Source: Utricularia gibba
Lineage: Eukaryota > Streptophyta > Magnoliopsida > Lamiales > Lentibulariaceae
Length of the DNA stretch: 64,000 bases
Assembly (NCBI GenBank): GCA_002189035.1
Contig: CM007991.1
Span: 2,480,001 to 2,544,000 of the forward strand
Direction of reading: 5' to 3'
The position numbers and the translations under genes were made by a program. The notes beneath the pieces were generated by a model. That model saw nothing but the letters and a program-made list of their open reading frames with translations, searched no databases and was not told where the DNA came from. Positions 11,882 to 23,568 of the stretch are shown one piece after another (positions within the stretch are counted from its first letter, which is position 1; every line of letters starts with the position of its first letter).

Positions 11882-12910
11882 TTATACAGCGAAGCTCCCC
11901 GCAGGACATACAACTACAGAATCTATGCACAGTCCCCCCTTGGTGTGAGTGCAGTCAGTTTGTGTCATTGAGAACTCAAGCCTCACTGAGCTGCAGCTAC
12001 TTCCAACAGTGAAATCCCCTGCGTGGCAGTTAAACCACTGCCCAGGCTTCTCAGTCAAGTAACACTGGTTTGTAGAAACTTTCTCTCCGCAAGAGACATG
12101 GAATATCACAGGCTTCCTGTCCCATCCGTGGACATGCTCTGAGTTACAAACATTTCTCCCAAATATCTTCTGAGGTCTCCCAAGTTGTAATCTGATGAAA
12201 AGGCTGTAGTTCCCTGGAGGAAATGGGAAATCAATCTCCCCATTAACCTCAAACCACCAGATTTGCCGGAGATAGGCAACAATCGAGAACCTGCAAATCA
12301 ACTCGATGGATCAGAAGCTGCCCTCTTCCCAAATTCAATCCTGTTAGTTTGTGTGGGCTACTCACATGGACTGCTTTGTGGGAATGAGATTCCAGTATCT
12401 ACGGTCATCGACTCCTGTCATGGACAATCCCTTTGAGGAGATAACCATACAAGCTTGGCCAGTAGCCTTGTCCATCCAAACCTTCTGCAAAAGAAAAAAA
12501 AAAAAACAAAACCTAAGGTCAGGGGATTGGGGGGGAAATCTGGCGGAACCCAGAAGCGAGCGAACCTTGATTCCTCCATCTATGAAACTGGGTGTACAAA
12601 GCTTGGAATAGATATCCCTTTTACAGGAATTCTTCAACACCAAATCCCCATCTTGAAAAACCCTTTTGACAAAATCAGCGTAGTTGGAAGGTAACTTGGG
12701 TCCCCAGACGCAATCCGCAGCAGACGCCCCTCTGAAGACCGAATTGAGAATCGCCAGACGGCAGATCTGTGGTGGGTCGAGGTGCAGCAGCACCGCCGCT
12801 ACGCAGCCCTCGGGCAAATCCCCTAGACCAGACTCCGGCAAGGCGGCAGGTCCGGCGGCGTTGCGCCCACAAAGGAAGAATTGGAGCAGCGAAAAGGATC
12901 GCAATCCCAT
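11882..12910 (-). CDS. PP2-A13: F-box protein PP2-A type (PP2-A11/A13-like)
   Basis: Exons 12566-12910, 12366-12484, 11882-12290, giving 291 codons (290 aa), all GT-AG and in frame. The start is the ATG reading MGLRSF; a TTG four codons upstream is not used. The N-terminal F-box (LGDLPEGCVAAVLLHLDPPQ) would dock on SKP1 in an SCF ubiquitin ligase. The rest is a phloem-protein-2 lectin-like domain: KVWMDKATGQACMVISSKGL, WWFEVNGEIDFPFPPGNYSL, VHGWDRKPV, ending FSMTQTDCTHTKGGLCIDSV. The closest recalled families are Arabidopsis PP2-A11 to A15. The ligand and degradation target are unknown. Confidence 0.93.
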
Positions 12911-13175
12911 AAACGTCAACAAAAGGTGTGTGTGTGTGTCAGGTGAGGTTTATGGAAGCGGTTAGAAACGGTTATATACGCGGAAATGGAAATGAGCACA
13001 TGATGCTAATGCGGGTGCACCCTCTCATCCCGTACCGCGTGCCCCCTCTAGAGGGACCCACCGCTCATATCCAAATTAAATAGGCTTCGTTTTTTAAAAT
13101 TGAGAACATGCTCAGTATACGTATTATTTAAAATATAATTAGCAATTTATCTCTTGGAAAATATGATTAGAAACA

Positions 13176-13422
13176 TTAAATGAGTATTCTGGAAAATTTT
13201 TAAAATCTATTTATATTTTTTAGAAGTAAAAATAGTTTTATTCTAAAACATTTTTAATTATAAAAATAATTTATCAAAAACACTTTTAAAATTATAACTA
13301 TAAAATTTATTTTTGGAAAAATAAGAAATTGGTTACTTTTACTTGTTACTTCTATTTTTTCAAAATTATTTTTTAAAAAATAAAAATAGATTTTAAAATT
13401 TTTTCAAAACACTACTTAAATT
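13176..13422. mobile_element. Candidate MITE (AT-rich element with terminal inverted repeats)
   Basis: The left arm at about 13176-13212 (TTAAATGAGTATTCTGG..., then TTTTAAAATCTATTT) reappears as an imperfect reverse complement at about 13384-13422 (AAATAGATTTTAAAA, then CAAAACACTACTTAA). The arms are about 38 nt and the element about 250 bp, very AT-rich and without coding capacity. TTAAAT occurs at both ends and could be part of a target duplication. Superfamily not assignable from one copy. Confidence 0.5.
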
Positions 13423-13429
13423 ACTTAAT

Positions 13430-14398
13430 AGAAAGTGGATAGATGGACAGGAGACCTTAAACCCATTGGAAGGTGATCCGATCCGATGGGACGGACAGAG
13501 GGTAGCGTGATGCACCATAATCCATCCATCCCTTGTGTACTTGTGCGTACCACACCGCCACAAGTGGCCTCCAATGATGGAGATGCACCACCACTCTCCA
13601 AATGAAAAAGATATTAAAAAGATAAAGCGGGAATTATTCAATGCTTGTTTCTGACTTGGGGTTCAGTAGGGCGGGTAGAGTAAGTACACGTGATTAATTG
13701 CTCCTTGTTTTTGAAACTCAAATCTGGAGCATTAGAAGCTGTGGGTGGGGCGGAACAGGACGCCATGTTGCTGCTCATCCGCGGAATGATGGATGATGGA
13801 TGATGAGGGGTCGGTCTGTTATGCAACAAAGGGGACTTCTTCTTCTTCTTCTTCTGTCCCTCCTCCCAGACGCCGTGGGTCCCGGTTCAGGCATCTTTCA
13901 GCTTCCCAAGGTCAAAAGGGCATTCAGCGTAGTCAATCACACATTTACTGCATCATGGGGGCACGTGGCCGGGTTTCTCTTTCGTTTGAATTACGGAATT
14001 GGTAAATAGCCGGCCGGCCCCATGACTCCACCCTGGAGCTTCAACTCATCCAAAAGTCAGTGCCCGGATTTCAACCCTACACAAGAACTCTATTCCTATT
14101 CATCATTATTTCCTCGTTTCTGTTTTTGTTAGCTCCTCTTCCAATGACGCAACGTGGCAGAAGCACATGAACCACTGCTCCTCTCTTTCCTCCAGCACAA
14201 AGAGCTGGGATTTTTTTTTTTTGGTTGACTGATCAGGTGACCAAGTTTTACACGCGACGACTGTATCTATGCATGTATGTGTAGTAGCAGTAATGTCAAG
14301 GCTAGCCACACAGCTGCGCTTACCAAATCCATGGAAAACAGTTTCGAGCAATGAGATAAGGAAACCCAGAACCAGTCGTGCTTGCACTCGTGACACTG
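13430..14398. other. Intergenic, no supported gene
   Basis: Downstream of the PUX8-like gene and upstream of the F-box gene. It contains a CTT run near 13838 and a G-box near 13688. No conserved coding signal was seen. Confidence 0.6.
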
Positions 14399-17300
14399 CT
14401 ATATCAGCTCCAGATACAGAGCTTCTTGTTTGCAGGTCAGACCCAGTTCATCCAGACTTGACGTCCCATCTTCGTTGCCAAATGCACGACGAGGATATGA
14501 CCTCACCTAAAATACAACGCAGATCAGAGCTTGAATGCTACAAAAACAATACAGCGTGCAAATTTACCAATCTGTAGGTGCCAGGCTTAACCGCCCTGCC
14601 AATATCGATGAAGTTGAATACACACTGCAAAAAAAGTCAAAAAAAAAAAAAAAACCCCATGAGAGGTGGATGAATCACCAACTAAAGAATGAGGAGTAAT
14701 TTATGTATAGATCACAAGCGCTTCTCTAAGGACTTCAGGCTAAGCTATCATGGAACATTCAAGGACAAAAAGATCTGATTGTTAAAAGGAACATTTTTTA
14801 CTAAAAATATAACCTGCAGACTGTCTGATTTTAAGAACCGTCGACCCTTCTACTTCCATCTGGCATTCGTACAAGAAGGGTAACAGCATTCTCGTCATCA
14901 CTTGCTGGTTCTTGAGGTAACGAGGCTTCTTTCATGGCTAGCTGTTTCTCATGTTCCTGCCTCCCGGAAAAAAACTTGAGTACGCAAAAAAAAAAAAAAA
15001 AAAGTTTTGCTGTGTGAATGTGTAGCATCAATGAATCATTAGGCTTCTGAAGGATGAGTAGAAAACAGAAATATGCACCAAAAAATGAGATTTTAACCAA
15101 CATTCGTGCCCAAATTTCATGCATTTGAAGATAGAAGGGGTGCAAATTGCAACATATGTCCCTTCCTATATTATGGACAACTAGACTCACAAAGTGACTT
15201 TCATGACCTAAGAGAAATCCAGAAGCTTGATAGGTGCATAATTAAAAAAATGCATGGAGTATCATTCTAGGATTACCTTCTCTTCTTGAAGCTTACGAAA
15301 TAATTCTGCTTCCTTCAGCCTCTCTTCTGCCAGTGCAGCTTCAGCTTCTTCCTTAGCCTTCAGTTCCTTCTCTTGGTCAGCTTGTAGAGACGCAAGATAT
15401 TCATCATCCTATAACAAAAAATCAAGGTTACCAGAGAAACCATAAAATCTAACAAGCATTTCGGAACCAACCTGTTGCTCCCGTATCAACCGCTGAGAAG
15501 CTAGTGAAGGAGATAGAGGGCGAGGCGCATGCCCTGAAAATGAAGAGGAGATGCCCACTGTTTCAGGAACACCACCAAACATAGCAGCCTCGAGCATTAT
15601 GGCCTCATCATGTTCTTGAGACGAGATGCCACCCCACTTCCCAGATAATGAAGAATGAGGCAAAGAAGGTTAAGACAGTAATCATCAAATAATAAAATAT
15701 ACACGCAAAAACAAGAATAACACACTAAGCTCTTTTCAAAGATGGGCCCAACCAGATCACTTGATCATTTTAAAATATTACACTACTTTCTCATCCAATG
15801 CGACCATTTTCCTCCATCTTATGAAGACATACCTCGTTGGCGTGTATGCTTCCTTCACGGTGTTCTGAAGAGAGACCATTATGTTGCTGCCGTGGACTAG
15901 AAGGTGGGCTACCATCAACATCTTCTATATTTAATACAGCATCAGCACGATTTGAAGATACACGTCGCCTACGCCGTCTAACCAGTGGGAGGTCATCTAC
16001 GTCTTCAGCCTCACCCTGATGTGATGTGCTACCGATATCCACCCTAGAATGCCTGATGAAACAAAACAAGCATATAAGTCCAGCGAATGTAAACCCTTAC
16101 AGGACGCATAAGCACCAGATACATCAAAGAAACTGTAGCATAACATGCTGTCGATCCAAAGTGTATTATCAAAAGTACCTTCCATTAGGCAATTTACCCA
16201 TGGCGCCAGAAATAGGAGTCCGAATCACGTGTGGATGTTCAGCAACATCCCCTTCATTCTCCCAGACAGCCTTCTCTTGCTCTGCAGTCTAAATTTGCTT
16301 TTTGTCACAACACAGATTCTAAATTTAAGTCTGTTACACATTAGAAAATAAACCTGCAACGAAAATGAAACTGCATGTGAAAGAGCTGCATCTTCTGGGA
16401 TGGAGTGCTTAGGCTGAGCTGGTGAATCTTCAACATTCTGTGACGGATGACAACGGCAAATGCAAATAAGAGGAAGAAATTCGCACTTCGACCAATAATA
16501 TATGCTACTTAAATATAATGCGTACAATAATATTTCCACTATGATTTGCCATCGCAATATCCTGCTTTGATGCTTCAATGGCAGCCCGTATCATTTCTTC
16601 TTCTATATCATCTCCATAATCTGGCACATCCACAGCAGCTGGGGCACTTGGGGATGGACTTGTTGTGCCGACAGCAGTTGAAACAGAACTCCTTAAAGCT
16701 CTACCATCATCTTCATCATCTACTATGACAATTCCATGCGCCTCTGGCCCATGCTCTTGCAGATTTTCGGTCGCATCTTCAATTAGAGGAGCACCACCAG
16801 CACGAGAAGATCCACCATTGCCGTCTTTAACCTCAATTGGGACCTCTCTAACCTCCCTCGGATGTGAAATTAAGGGCATCTGTGGCGCATGAATGCTGGG
16901 ACCAAATATGTTTTCAACACCAAGAAGAGAGAAAGGGTCTGAAGGCACAAAAGTATTTGTTCGTATTGGTGGCTGCAATGGGACTGGATCAACTTCATCT
17001 ACATCCATGAAATCAATAGTGGCCGGTGTTACAGATTCTCCTTGAGATCTAGAAGCAAGGGAAGTTACAAGAAAAGTTATAATCACTGAAAGGTACCTCC
17101 TGTTCACATTAATGAGGGTAAACTATATAAAAAAAAAACTTAACGAAAATTGGTTCCTCTCCGCTTCATTGAAATGTGCATTGACCGCTTCATTGATATT
17201 GCCTCCATGTTCCTGCTCATCATCGATACAAAAGTATTCAGACAAAAAAAATGAAGGATGCGCCTTAAATGAATTTCTTCATTGTCTACTAATTATAATT

Positions 17301-17905
17301 ATTAAAGAACACAGGAGAAATATGAATTAACCAACATAAGACTAAAAAGGGCAAATTAAAAAAAGCCTTGAAGATGATGTTTGCAGAATCCTCAAGCAAA
17401 CTATTTTCCACATACGCAAAAAGCCAATGTGGTGAGCGTCCGCGGGATGATAATACATGACTCATAATACTCCATATATTGGAGATAGGCCTTGAACATT
17501 GTTTCCAGTGTTTTCATGGTACCAAAACATTACAACTGAACCAGGGACATAGCTTCAGCAGGACGAACACCGCATTGCAATACGATGCGTCACATGTTCA
17601 GGCTTTCAAATTCAAACACAACTTAATCAAGAAAACGAAAACTTCAAGCTCCACTAAACTACCCAAGAACAAGAAAAGAAAAGCATTTTTCCCAAGCCAT
17701 ATAAAATCCGCAACCAAAGTTTCAAAAACGTCAAACCCATCTAAAAACATTCAACGAAAAATCATCGGAAAGATGAAAAATGTTAAAAGTAGAAATTCAG
17801 AAGCAAGAGACGATACACTACCTCTAGCTTCCTGATAGCTACGGCTTCAGAAACACCAGTGATGCTCATAAAAGTATCGATGGCATCCTGATCAGGTCTC
17901 ACCAT
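14399..17905 (-). CDS. PUX8: Plant UBX domain protein, PUX8/SAY1-like, frameshifted as read
   Basis: Eleven exons: 17822-17905, 17145-17212, 16526-17048, 16354-16437, 16179-16288, 15833-16052, 15472-15636, 15277-15408, 14814-14956, 14568-14624, 14399-14506. With one base restored they give 565 codons (564 aa). It is a predicted adaptor of the AAA ATPase CDC48/p97. An N-terminal UBA ([20 protein letters not shown]) spans exons 1-2. A conserved [18 protein letters not shown] block and a UIM-like helix ([15 protein letters not shown]) follow. Next comes a Glu/Lys/Ala-rich coiled coil and a C-terminal UBX domain ([13 protein letters not shown] ... [17 protein letters not shown] ... [11 protein letters not shown]). 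Exon 14814-14956 is 143 nt where 144 is needed: the CCC at 14845-14847 is one short, so the literal frame stops just inside the UBX domain. It sits next to HAP2, as PUX8 does in Arabidopsis. Confidence 0.9.
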
Positions 17906-18255
17906 AGTCGAATGCTGCTACCCCCAACCGATCCCTGAGCACAATCGTAAACCCAAAGCACGCAGGACGGTTTCCGTGACGGGGAGAAACTAATCTGACC
18001 GTGAGCAATAAGGCACGCAGATTTAACGTAGAAAAGACGAGAAATAGAACCCCGTTTTATCGCACCGACCCAGGGGTATTTTCGGGATGAAGGAAAAAAT
18101 GATTCAGAATGCCAAGTCTTCCCATCCTCCACGCTTCTCTCTCTCTCTCTCGGAGATTCTTCATACTGGGCCTGGTTGGGTTATTTGGGCCTACAAATGC
18201 ACTAGCCCTTCTACGCTATTTATTTATATACAAAACGAGCCTTGAAAGTTGGGAA

Positions 18256-21200
18256 CTAGTTGTGCATCATCAGTTCATTCCGCCTGGTGGCCCTGTGCTC
18301 CCTGCCTCTCACGTGCCTCTGCTGCTTGTGGTTGTTCTTATGCACATGGTGCAGATAGTAATGGTAATCAAGGTCCCCTCCTATTCTGGCCTTGTGCCTA
18401 TGGCGGTGGTGGTCACCGTAATGAATCCGCCTCCTGTGCATGTCATGATGCTGATGCCGTTTTTCGGGTCTGTGGTGTTTGTTCAAGTGCATTCGCGAAT
18501 GTATGGCATGGTGACTGTGTTTCGGGAGCTGCTCATTTCTCCATATGCGGTCCTCCCACCAGTCGTAAAATGGATCAAACACTCCTTTCTGGTGCAAGAG
18601 CCAGATTAAAACAAGTGCTGCAACATAGCAACGATACGCATTGAGTTACTAATGCTACTACTACATATGTTGAAGAATTCAGAAACCGGTGTGATACCTG
18701 TTGGAAAGATGGCTAAAAACAAGGCAAACATTAGAACCCAACTCATTGAGATGCAATGGATGTGGCAGCCAATGTCGAAAAAACTGGAGCACTTCCTTCT
18801 GTTCCATTATGAAAACATTACACAAGCATAGCTATAGAGTTTCACTTAACTGCACAAAGCAATGGTACCTGCAGTTTCTGCCAGTAACAAAACCGGAAAA
18901 ACCACTCCAGAGATCGTCGAATAGATCCTCAATCGATTGGAAGAAACCGTTTGCACCGGTTTTAGGAGGTTGAGAAAGAGTCTGAACTGTGTAAGTGGCT
19001 GGTTAGAAGATGCAGCATTTAGGTATGTCTAGAACTATGAAGTGCGAGTATGACTTCCAAAGCAAAAAGGATCCTGCATTTAGCGGTTGATAAAAATTTT
19101 CAAAATAACCTGTGAACCATTTTCTAGGACCGTAGCTGTGGTGGTAAACTGGCACTGTGCTCTGTCAACTTCGCTGAAATCAGAATCCTTTAGTATAGCT
19201 GAAATGCAACACAGGATACGTTTTAACAAGGAGATAAAGAGTGTATTGAAGACGAGGCAGCCAACCATACCATTGCATGCATATTTTCCTGCTTGATCAG
19301 TGGTTGGATAGAGTCTAAATGATCGAGTGATCGTCTCTTTTGGCTTCATTATGTAAAACTGTTCCTGTACTAGAGTTATGTTTGAGTAAAATGTGGAACA
19401 CGTTAAGAATCTTTAAGCTCGGTGGAACATCCTTGAATAGTTACCTCCATTTGACTGATGCTAGAAGAGCATTCAAACTGCAAGAAAGTCATGATTGAGC
19501 ACCATTCTACCTATTTATTGTACAGATAACATATCAAAGAGAGTCAGGATGATCTTACAGTAAGGCTGTAAGATGCTTCAAGTTCACCAGTATTCTTTGT
19601 GGTGATTGTTGCAGTCCCGAACTGCGTCAACGCTTCAAAAGATGGCACACTGATGTATAAAATTTTTCCTGGGCTCCTGTGGAAAGTGAGGTTTTTAGTA
19701 CTAGAAGATAACTATGGAATGATGGCATCCAATAGATCAGAGGAAGAAAAGTTGAAGCTATTACACACTTCTCACTTGGAAAATATTTAGATTAGCATCA
19801 AGATAGATGAACGTAGAACCAAAGTAGCACAGCCGAATAAACAAATCATGTATATTTAAGAAAGTTGAAACCCACCTTTGGTAGACGTATTCAATGTCAT
19901 CAGCTCTCAATTCAACCATAAGATTTGTGTTGAGAACTTCTGTGATTCCGATGGAAAATGCATGACTTCCAACATTCTGCATTTGCACTTAATCATTAGG
20001 CAACATTATACACTCACTGAGGAATGAAGATACCTTAAGACATAACTGGATGCTGATTGATTCTTTCAAATCTCCCCTGTACACAATAAAGAGGAACTTG
20101 ATTCCGGCTTATTCGGTTCTGATCAGACTGAAATTATGAAGGAGCATCAACCAAGTGTATGCTAGCAAGATGGTAATAAGGAATCACGCATACATCATCA
20201 CAAACCTCCCAAAAATTACGGAGTTGATTATGCAAGCAACTCCAAAAAGGTGCAGCACAAAAGTCCGGCTGGTCGTTAAATGCTTCATAAGCAACACCGA
20301 TTTTGTTGCACTCAAGGCCATCAAGTGTGAACCTGACTCGTTCAAGAAGCATCCATTTCGAAAAATCCACCCCCAGGCTTTGTGGTTGACCTGGTGTACC
20401 CTTCAGAGGCACAAGGAACAGGTTGAATCATTTTAAGTTTAACAAGTTAACAAGAACAAATTTTACTTTCTATGTATGTTAGAGAGGTTTCTATTGGCTT
20501 TCATTAGAAAAAAATGGAACATTGAGATAGTCATAGAGTCTACCTGTCGAGGGATAACAAGGTAGAAGTCATCAAATGATGGAATGTTAGTATATCCAGT
20601 ATAATCTCCAACAAGTCCCACTCGCAAAAACTGGTCATTTGATATTGCAGTCCTGTTCTCTGGCCCCACGATTACTTCCTGCCAAAGCACAGAGGCTAGA
20701 AAATTTGTAGTTCCATCATTATTGCACCAGTGTGCAACATATAGAAGAAATCAATATAAGCCACAAAGGGAAAAATGACAGGGAATACCGATGTCTTTGA
20801 TCTTGTCTTCACCTCTATTCGGATACTGAACCCAATGGACCGCTGTCCAATAGCGAAAACGTGGTACCTGGAACGGACACACTGAAGAGCTAGAAAAGAA
20901 ATAAAGCAGCTTAAATAAAACATGTACTAAAATGCATGGAATACCAAACATTGCAACATCGATGATAGAACAAGTTAAAGTATGCTTCTATTCAACTTCT
21001 GATAGATAGAGAGTCGATATTAATCTCTTTCTTGATCATGATATTAGGAGTGGAATAGCAGAAAAATGGAAATTCACCTTACCACTCATCTGTAAAGCGT
21101 AGACAGTGAGCTGTGTTTGCCTTCCCTTTTATCAACTTGTCAACTGAAAATCCATTTACCCTTAAATATTAACTCCAAGTATACAGCTATGATTTGAGTA

Positions 21201-22174
21201 ATAGAAACAAAACTTACAGAAGTTTCCACAGGATGAAGGTACCCTGCGTTGTTCTCCGCAAGGACAGCAAGTTGGCTATTTGAATCAAGACATACCAGAG
21301 TTGAGTTAAAACATCGGTACACAAAGAAGACCAAATCCAAACCACATAATGCAAACGCTGTAAAAGCTTAGCTACTGCACTTTCGTTTAATGCTTTTGAA
21401 AACAAGACCTCCAAGATAAGATCAGTAAAGAAAGGTACCAGACAGTCCAAAAACATCACCTGTGTGTGCTCTATGATATGACCATGATCATCTCTCAACC
21501 TGCACAGTAACGATCGAAATTAACAGGAAGCAACAGATGGAAAGCATTATGGAAAGTGTACTAGCCTCTCGCATATCTTAACGACCCTGGCCCCGGCATC
21601 CGGCTCACATTTTCGTGTCTGTACATAGAATTCTTGAGGCTTATAAGCAACATCCTGCAACAGGTGGCAGATCATAGGGTTACATTGATTTTAACCGGGC
21701 ACCATTATCAATCACCATTTTAAAGAACGAACTCAAGCAACGCAGTCATCAAAACAAAACATACAATCTGATAGCCTACATACTCGTAGATATGTCAACT
21801 CATAAAGCGCATAGACAGCAGATTTGTTGACAGTGATCACCGGAGGAACTCGAAACGTGCGCATGTGGTCGCTAGAATTCTCCTCCGTCTCGACTATCTC
21901 CGCCACCATTGAAGCCTCTCTTCCTCCCTACGTGAAAAAAAAAAAAAAAACAACAACAAAATGAACAACTACTGAATAAAGAAAAAAGGTTCAACCAACT
22001 CACACTTTCGCTAGGAACACCCAAATCAAGAATGATCTTGGAGGTGCAGTTAAGGCCGTCGGATCCAGAGCCTTTCTCACATTTCTCAAGCTTCGATTTC
22101 GATAGGATTTGAAAAGTGTGGGATCTCCGAGAGAGTAAGATCATAGCCACTGCGACGAGAAACAAGGATTTCAT
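18256..22174 (-). CDS. HAP2: HAP2/GCS1 gamete fusogen
   Basis: Eighteen exons: 22004-22174, 21784-21927, 21566-21654, 21460-21499, 21218-21275, 21083-21143, 20789-20867, 20544-20678, 20206-20400, 20047-20127, 19876-19976, 19559-19676, 19445-19477, 19271-19364, 19110-19198, 18869-18981, 18698-18798, 18256-18617. They total 688 codons (687 aa) with no frameshift. HAP2 is the sperm-surface class II fusion protein required for gamete fusion. An N-terminal signal peptide precedes [15 protein letters not shown]. Also visible are the cysteine cluster [15 protein letters not shown], the HAP2/GCS1 signature near [19 protein letters not shown], one transmembrane segment ([20 protein letters not shown]) and a cytoplasmic tail very rich in His and Arg. 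The exon 3/4 junction is ambiguous: a GC-AG or a shifted GT-AG intron gives the same protein. Expression is normally confined to sperm/generative cells. Confidence 0.95.
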
Positions 22175-22299
22175 GGCACTCTAAACCGACTCTGAGAAAA
22201 AACCAAATGCTTCTGGAAATTGTTGCTGCCCATTCAATCTCTTTTTGTATGCATCGTTATTCTCAGATGGCGGTTACTCTCGCTTATCCAATAACGGTA

Positions 22300-22800
22300 C
22301 CCATCTTTTAAAGTTATTTAACAAAAAAAAAAATCATAATAAAAAAGAAAAAAATTACGAAGAAAAATTAGAAAATTGATACGGTGAAATATACATTCGA
22401 ATGACTATCATAATATTTTATAAAATATTTATCTTCGTTTATTATTTTTTAAAATACACATTTATGAAATTAATAATTATGTGGTATAAAAAATGAGATC
22501 GAGTAATACCTTATTTTTCGTGATTAAAATAAAATGGATATCCTTATTTGTCGATTCTTCGCCTCCTTTGTTGTATCATGAAAAAATATTATTTATTACT
22601 GTATTTTTATAAATCTAGATATTTAGAAAATATTTAGGCTCGGGTCCGAAAGGGCGTGGATTCAAACTTCAAATCAGTATCTTATTCTTTACCGGTTTTT
22701 TTTACTGATAAAAAAAAGATATTTAGAAAATATTATGATATTCAAATCAAATACATCATTAGATAATTATTTAAATCAGACCTTCAGAAATTCATATCCT
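22300..22800. other. AT-rich intergenic stretch
   Basis: Between the HAP2 start and the zinc-finger gene, very AT-rich with A/T runs. GTTTACAG just before 22819 looks like a splice acceptor and may end a 5'-UTR intron of the zinc-finger gene. Nothing else recognised. Confidence 0.5.
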
Positions 22801-22854
22801 GTACTTCTTTGTTTACAGAAGAGGAAGAAGAAGGAGGTGCAGTCAGAATCCAGT

Positions 22855-23418
22855 ATGGAAGACGAGAGCAATCTCCATGTTCAGGAGAGCGAGACGGAGA
22901 AGCCAACACAGCAAGCAGACGCCACTGTAATCTCACACAACAGCGCCGGCCACAGATGTGAGGACTGCGGGAAGGTATTCCAGAAGCCTCAGTCGCTCGG
23001 AGGCCACATGACCAAGCACAGGAATAATAAGCGTCTTAAGGAGAGTGATGCTGGTACCTATTCGGATGCATCCCTGGCCGAGCATGCGGAGGGGATCGTA
23101 AAGGCTCCGAAACTGCTCCGACTGTTTGGATATGACCTCAGTGGCATCATCAACACTTCAGTGTCCAAAGAGACCAAGGTGGAGGACCAATCCCCCCTCA
23201 CCTTTACCAGTCCTGTTAATGCAGTTTCGAACCAGGAGAAGACTTACATGGGCATAGAATGCAGTGAAGAGTTCGAAAATCATCAAGTGAATGATGGCAA
23301 TACAGGGAGTGAGAAAAAGGATGCTAACCTTGAGGATGGCGAGTTGGGGTCTTCGCCTGTAGATGGCAGCACCGGTTTTACTCTGAGTTTGGAACTGAGC
23401 TTGGGATCTCTGATGTAG
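22855..23418 (+). CDS. Single C2H2 zinc-finger protein with C-terminal EAR motif
   Basis: 188 codons (187 aa) from the ATG at 22855 (MEDESNLHVQ). One plant-type finger, C-x2-C-x12-H-x3-H, carries QSLGGH (CEDCGKVFQKPQSLGGHMTK), a variant of the plant QALGGH core, followed by a basic KHRNNKR stretch. The C-terminus FTLSLELSLGSL is an LxLxL EAR repression motif, so it is probably a transcriptional repressor. The frame stays open upstream to an ATG at 22735, but that part is AT-rich and crosses a likely splice acceptor, so I prefer the inner start. A 5' exon cannot be excluded. No specific orthologue recognised. Confidence 0.7.
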   Translation: MEDESNLHVQESETEKPTQQADATVISHNSAGHRCEDCGKVFQKPQSLGGHMTKHRNNKRLKESDAGTYSDASLAEHAEGIVKAPKLLRLFGYDLSGIINTSVSKETKVEDQSPLTFTSPVNAVSNQEKTYMGIECSEEFENHQVNDGNTGSEKKDANLEDGELGSSPVDGSTGFTLSLELSLGSLM

Positions 23419-23568
23419 GTTTGTTTGTTTTTTTTTTGTTTTTCTTTTTATATTTTACGCATGGTACTATGGATTTGCTTTCTTGATCTACTCCATTTTA
23501 TGCAATCTTATACATGACAATGAACAATTACTACACAAAGGCACAGCGGCTTACACAGATCTTGATCT

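Noticed and set aside
12911-12922. TTG start for the F-box/PP2 protein
   Set aside because: The ATG at 12910 gives the expected MGLRSF start; TTG is not a credible plant start.
13793-14009. Plus-strand frame with a leucine run resembling a signal peptide
   Set aside because: The leucine run is the translation of a CTT microsatellite; no conserved sequence follows.
18109-18644. Plus-strand open frames of 130-166 codons over the HAP2 3' end
   Set aside because: Antisense shadows of the His/Arg-rich HAP2 tail, whose codon bias keeps the opposite frames open.
22735-22854. Upstream extension of the zinc-finger protein to ATG 22735
   Set aside because: AT-rich, not family-like, and crosses a GTTTACAG splice acceptor-like site; the inner ATG is preferred.
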